From Prevotellaceae bacterium (GTDB lineage: Bacteria; Bacteroidota; Bacteroidia; Bacteroidales; UBA932), in NCBI GenBank assembly GCA_031267155.1, contig JAIRZR010000091.1, positions 1 through 26,962 of the forward strand: a stretch of DNA of 26,962 nucleotides, given 5' to 3'. This document shows, piece after piece, positions 23,861-26,962 of the stretch; within the stretch, counting starts at the first letter, position 1; every line of letters starts with the position of its first letter. A model generated the notes under the pieces. It did not search any database and was not told the origin of the DNA. It was given only the letters and a program-made list of their open reading frames with translations. The translations under genes and the position numbers were made by a program.

Positions 23861-24844
23861 TTATTCAAACTGTTTATCCTGAAGAAGACGTTTCAGTTCT
23901 GCAATTTCCTTATCCTTTTCTTCTATCGATTTAGCTTGCTCTTCTATTGATTTATCCTTTTCTGCAAGCGCTTTATCCTTTTCTGCAATCCTTTTCTTAT
24001 ATAAATCCTGCGCATTGTTAAAAACACGCATAGCTTCCTTTTCGTCTTCTATTTTCTTGCGCTCTTCGGAATTGGCTGCCATTTCGATGAGAATATCGGT
24101 GATAAGCGTCATATTTTCATCATCCGGCTGGTGGTGATATTCTTTCATTACATCCGAACCCTGTATCACAAAATAATTCTGTTCAAAGATACTGAGCAGC
24201 CTGTCGAGGTTTGTAGTGTATCGCACGTCGGTGATTCTGCCTGCCTGAATAACATAACTGTCATGGGTAAGCAGTTCTATAAATTCCACCTTTGCATTGA
24301 TTGGTTTCCGGTCGCGCATGTCGGTACTTATACGTCCGGTTTTAATGCAGGGACATTTGATTTCGGGAAGGTTGTTGCCCAGAATATAGATTGTCGTAAT
24401 CGGCAGGACTGTTTTCTCTTTGTCTATAATCTCTTCTTTTGAATACTGTTCTCCAAGATACTTGCGAAAACGCATTACGTCCATGATATCCCATGATTTC
24501 TGGACTTCGATCAGTATCTTTTCACGTTTGCCATCGCTGGCACGAACGCTTGCCATAAAGTCTAAACGGAAGATGGAAAAGTATGCAAGACTTCCCTTCT
24601 TCTCCTTTTTTCCCTGTTTTACCTTCTTTTCCCTGTTTTCGCTTTTGTCGGAAATCTCTTCCATTTTATATGTGAACTCCTGCGGCAGAACGGAGACGTC
24701 TTCTACCTGACGTTCAAGTATGGTACTGAGAAAAAATTTCACTATCCGCTGATTTTCCATCAGTCTCTTGAATACTGTATCGTATATCGGATTGGCGATA
24801 ATTAACGATTTTAATCCTTTTTTCTTCACTTCTTTTTTCTTCAT
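23861..24844 (-). CDS. PD-(D/E)XK nuclease family transposase-type protein
   Basis: A 327-residue protein of the PDDEXK_2/Rpn-like type that is abundant in host-associated Bacteroidetes. The N-terminal ANPIYDTVFKRLMENQ is the usual entry motif, the core shows FRLDFMASV with Asp95, and ILIEVQKSWD has Glu113, Gln115 and Lys116 as likely active-site residues. The C-terminal about 50 residues are a heptad-like coiled coil made of repeated EKDK and IEEK units. ATG 24844 is used; an in-frame TTG four codons earlier is possible. The role of these proteins (mobile element or recombination-promoting nuclease) is not certain. It reads toward the LolA-like operon with only 27 bp between them. Confidence 0.8.
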   Translation of the reverse strand: MKKKEVKKKGLKSLIIANPIYDTVFKRLMENQRIVKFFLSTILERQVEDVSVLPQEFTYKMEEISDKSENREKKVKQGKKEKKGSLAYFSIFRLDFMASVRASDGKREKILIEVQKSWDIMDVMRFRKYLGEQYSKEEIIDKEKTVLPITTIYILGNNLPEIKCPCIKTGRISTDMRDRKPINAKVEFIELLTHDSYVIQAGRITDVRYTTNLDRLLSIFEQNYFVIQGSDVMKEYHHQPDDENMTLITDILIEMAANSEERKKIEDEKEAMRVFNNAQDLYKKRIAEKDKALAEKDKSIEEQAKSIEEKDKEIAELKRLLQDKQFE

Positions 24845-24875
24845 TTTTATTATCAATTAATATTATAACAGGCTG

Positions 24876-24883
24876 CAAAATTA
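24876..24883 (-). promoter_or_regulatory. Putative -7 element upstream of the PD-(D/E)XK gene
   Basis: On the minus strand this reads TAATTTTG followed by C, 31 nt upstream of the ATG. It could drive the nuclease gene and, by read-through, the LolA-like operon. Confidence 0.4.
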
Positions 24884-25014
24884 TTAAATATTTTTGATAC
24901 CCGGCAAAATTTGATCAGGATTTACAGGCTTGCCGACGTCAGCACAGACCCAGAAATGTCTCCTGCAGTTCTGGACTGCAAGTAAGTGACCCGAGTAACC
25001 ACATATTTTATTGG

Positions 25015-25797
25015 GTAGTGTTATAAAAAATATGCTATCACCATTATACATATCCAAAATTAATATAAAAGAAAGCTAATTTAAATACTTTCAAATGGTT
25101 TCGTATTATTTTTGAGAAACAGCATGTTTTTCTGAATGCCCGTCTGATACGGTGTCTCAGTCGGCAATTATTTCCCTCAATACCAACTGTACAGTATTTT
25201 CCAGTTATATGGTTGTCCTGTTTAAAGGCAATGATAAAATCTGTACAGATACGATCATAACTAATCCCCGATGCAAGAAGTCTTTTTCGTAATTTCCCGG
25301 CTGTCTTCAGGTCTCGCTTGCCCCAAACAAAGGAGACGATTTCTCCACTTTCTCTGTTATAGGCAGATTAACCATACTTTGTTTTTCTTTTCTCCAACAT
25401 ATGTCCAAAATTCATCCACTTCCAGAGAGGCAATAATGAAGTTGTTTCGGTTTGATTATATAATGAGATTTGACAAGTACTGATAATACTTTAACAATCC
25501 TAATATTCTCTATTACTGATATATCTCTAATCTCAACTCCGCGAACCATCATCAATAATATGCGCTTTATCAAGGATGAATGACAACCTTTGTAACTGAG
25601 CGCATGATCTCCGATAAACTAATGTCCACAATTTTTGCACAAATAATTTTGCTTCCCTGATTGTTTTTTCCCATTTTTCTTTACATTTGTACTTTGACAA
25701 TGGGGGCAATAAAGTTCTATTTATATTTTCATTATACAATGATAGTACTTTTTCCTTCATTGTCAATTTTTTATAGCAGCATACTTTTTATAACACC
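25015..25797 (-). mobile_element. Decayed IS1-family insertion sequence
   Basis: About 783 bp, the normal size for IS1. The ends are imperfect inverted repeats: on the minus strand the left end reads GGTGTTATAAAAAGTATGCT from 25797. At the other end the plus strand reads AGTGTTATAAAAAATATGCT from 25017. The interior encodes a broken InsA/InsB-type transposase. No clear target duplication remains, which fits an old insertion. Confidence 0.85.
25044..25720 (-). pseudogene. IS1-family transposase, frameshifted and interrupted
   Basis: Reading from 25720 the frame gives IELYCPHCQSTNVKKNGKKQ, then the second zinc-ribbon pair YLCKNCGH, an in-frame TAG, and an InsA-like helix region ending LHYCLSGSG-stop. 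A shift of frame then gives EVDEFWTYVGEKKNKVWLIC and, after a further shift, a long stretch including ISYDRICTDFIIAF and GIEGNNCRLRHRIRRAF. These carry the expected D, D and E catalytic positions of InsB. IS1 normally uses one programmed frameshift; here the in-frame stop, the extra shift and the lack of an ATG (ATA at the expected start) show decay. Confidence 0.8.
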
Positions 25798-25831
25798 ATC
25801 TCAACATCAAATCGCTGACCGCCAAACTGAC

Positions 25832-26047
25832 CTACAGAATAAATGTTCTGATAGAAAATAACTGGCAAGTCTTTTTCAATTGAAATTTTCGTGATGCCTT
25901 GCCAGAGTCACCAAAAACTTTGTGCAAATCTGTGACTTTGCAGTAAACAGGAAACTCCAAAGTTCCGAACTGCCATTTTGGGAGTGATTTTACATAAAAA
26001 CCAGTCGGAGTTACAGTAATTTTATCTTCTCCGACTGTTAAATTTTC
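25832..26047 (-). pseudogene. Unidentified 71-codon coding-like fragment without a start
   Basis: On the minus strand a frame opens directly after TAA (26048-26050) and runs 71 codons to TAG with no ATG, GTG or TTG near its beginning. It reads with good protein character (for example KSLPKWQFGTLEFPVYCKVT, then DLHKVFGDSGKASRKFQLKK). I do not recognise the family. Position next to a decayed IS suggests the tail of a gene whose front was lost. The remaining sequence at 26050-26222 shows no gene. Confidence 0.4.
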
Positions 26048-26222
26048 TTAAAAAACAAATTTTTTTCTATGTTTCGCAACATGTTTTTTTATGTTTTTTA
26101 ATATCAGTATTTTACGTAAAAACAGGGCTTAATTTTACAATCTTCTCGGATACAGTGTTTTATTAAAAGCATCATTAAGTTTCAATTAAGCGAAATATTT
26201 AACCGTTAATTGAATGGGCATG

Positions 26223-26253
26223 TTGCAGATAACAGATTTATATCTAACTTTAC
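26223..26253 (+). promoter_or_regulatory. Promoter of the HU-family gene
   Basis: TTG (26223-26225), a 19-bp spacer, and TAACTTTAC (26245-26253) approximate the Bacteroidetes -33/-7 pattern; the final G of TAnnTTTG is A here. The ATG follows 54 nt after the -7 element. Confidence 0.5.
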
Positions 26254-26307
26254 GCGGTAAATATATTACGTTATTTTAATTATTAATTTAAATTTAAATT
26301 TTTTAAC

Positions 26308-26580
26308 ATGAACAAAGTAGAACTGATTGATGCAATAGCAGAAAGTGCATCGTTGACGAAAACAGACGCAAGGAAATTTTTAACTGCGTTTTCAGAAGTT
26401 ACTTCAGCAGCCCTGGTTAAAGGTGAAAAAGTACCATTATTCAGATTTGGAATTTTTTCCGTAGCTGAAAGATCAGCCAGAGTAGGGCGCAATCCGCTCA
26501 CGGGAGCAAGTCTTAATTGCCCGGCAAAAAAAGTCGTGAAATTCAGACCAAGCTCGAGTTTGAGCGCCAAGGTGAAGTAA
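26308..26580 (+). CDS. HU-family DNA-binding protein
   Basis: A 90-residue histone-like protein that bends and compacts DNA. It starts with the typical helix MNKVELIDAIAESASLTKTD, followed by the strand FRFGIFSVAERSARVGRNPL with the beta-arm RNPLTG (about residues 60-66) that inserts into the minor groove, and KKVVKFRPSSSL near the end. Length and motif order are normal for HU/IHF. It is a single-gene transcript, with its own promoter and a strong terminator. Confidence 0.93.
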   Translation: MNKVELIDAIAESASLTKTDARKFLTAFSEVTSAALVKGEKVPLFRFGIFSVAERSARVGRNPLTGASLNCPAKKVVKFRPSSSLSAKVK

Positions 26581-26603
26581 ACTGAAATTTGATGTTTTTT
26601 AGG

Positions 26604-26634
26604 ACAGGGCTGTTCCAGAACAGCCCTGTTTTAT
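26604..26634 (+). terminator. Rho-independent terminator of the HU-family gene
   Basis: ACAGGGCTGTTC (26604-26615) and GAACAGCCCTGT (26618-26629) are perfect 12-bp arms with a 2-nt centre, followed by TTTTAT. It begins 24 bp after the HU stop codon. Confidence 0.85.
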
Positions 26635-26721
26635 ATGTTATTTACTGGCTGCAATTTGCTGGTCAATAGTTACTAAGGCTTAGCTTGACAAATAAAAATA
26701 TCATCTTTCAAAAAAAATGCA

Positions 26722-26729
26722 TAATTTTG
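26722..26729 (+). promoter_or_regulatory. Putative -7 element of the ClpC-like gene promoter
   Basis: TAATTTTG matches TAnnTTTG and lies 24 nt before the ATG at 26754. No -33 element is convincing at the right spacing. Confidence 0.4.
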
Positions 26730-26753
26730 TAACCGCTATTTAAGAAAATATAT

Positions 26754-26962
26754 ATGGAATTAAAATTATCGGCAGAAGTAGGTGAAATCATTCGTTACAG
26801 CAGAGAAGACACTATCAGACTGGGGAATAATACTGTTTCCCCCGACCATTTTTTTCTGGGAATAATCAGGCATAAGGATAACGACGCCTGCAGATTACTG
26901 GTAGAATTGAATATTGATATAAGCGAGTATAAGTATTTAATAGAGAATAAACTGCGTCTATC
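26754..26962 (+). CDS. ClpC-like ATP-dependent protease ATPase subunit (5' part)
   Basis: The first 69 residues of a protein that runs off the window. The sequence MELKLSAEVGEIIRYSREDT continues to IRLGNNTVSPDHFFLGIIRH and DACRLLVELNIDISEYKYLI, which is one Clp_N repeat (substrate- and adaptor-binding domain) of Clp/Hsp100 chaperones. The early residues fit ClpC better than ClpB, but the AAA+ modules are not in view. The start is the ATG at 26754, the only one before the domain. Confidence 0.75.
   Translation, partial: MELKLSAEVGEIIRYSREDTIRLGNNTVSPDHFFLGIIRHKDNDACRLLVELNIDISEYKYLIENKLRL

Noticed and set aside
25533..25766. 77-residue minus-strand ORF beginning MTMKEKVLSL
   Set aside because: It is an out-of-frame reading through the decayed IS1 transposase; the zinc-ribbon sequence is in another frame.

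Overview
The window looks like a chromosomal segment of a Bacteroidetes bacterium, most likely Bacteroidales. The evidence is: a fused nuoCD followed by nuoH with no nuoEFG; promoter-like sites of the Bacteroidetes type (TTTG, about 19 bp, TAnnTTTG); an ATP synthase subunit a with a long N-terminal extension and signal peptide; an acpP-fabF-rnc block; 6-bladed beta-propeller and metallopeptidase lipoproteins; and an N-terminal remnant that resembles GldA. Most genes are housekeeping genes, but many intergenic regions are full of repeats and decayed mobile DNA. Several operons that are normally contiguous are cut.

Layout. 1-422: leader with short palindromic repeats and a promoter. 423-6838: respiratory complex I genes nuoA, nuoB, nuoCD, nuoH, nuoI, nuoJ (+). 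A 1.7 kb cassette sits between nuoCD and nuoH: an AlbA_2/ATPase/wHTH gene followed by two arrays of a 12-bp repeat. The operon stops after nuoJ, and nuoKLMN are not in the window. 6932-7660: a DUF2867 gene and a 236-bp deletion derivative of an insertion sequence, whose end supplies the last base of the next gene's stop codon. 7660-11109 (-): glmM followed by a zinc-metallopeptidase lipoprotein. 11181-11280: composite hairpin repeat. 11354-12681 (-): beta-propeller lipoprotein preceded by a 48-codon GldA-like fragment. 12737-13367: repeats only. 13411-13980 (-): purN, divergent from 14110-17822 (+): acpP, fabF, rnc and an MFS transporter.

17923-19598 (-): leuD and an AI-2E-family permease, overlapping by 28 bp. 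19721-21159 (-): an AtpI-like protein and atpB, without the usual downstream atpE-F-H-A-G. 21330-23833 (-): a tightly overlapping operon of LolA-like protein, unknown periplasmic protein, DUF454 membrane protein and LuxE-like acyl-protein synthetase. 23861-24844 (-): PD-(D/E)XK nuclease/transposase-type protein with a heptad-repeat tail. 25015-25797: decayed IS1-family element. 25832-26047: unexplained coding fragment. 26308-26580 (+): HU-family protein with a clear terminator. 26754 to the window end (+): start of a ClpC-like ATPase.

How it fits together: the genes cover electron transport and proton translocation (Nuo, AtpB), cell-wall precursor synthesis (GlmM), purine synthesis (PurN), fatty-acid synthesis (AcpP, FabF), RNA processing (Rnc) and leucine synthesis (LeuD). 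The nuo and atp operons are both interrupted, and IS remnants and extragenic hairpin repeats occur throughout. This suggests a genome reshuffled by recombination. The strongest candidates for new biology are the AlbA_2 cassette with its twin 12-bp arrays inside the nuo operon, the mini-IS, and the LolA/DUF454/LuxE-like operon. No complete undescribed defence or biosynthetic system is demonstrable from sequence reading alone.
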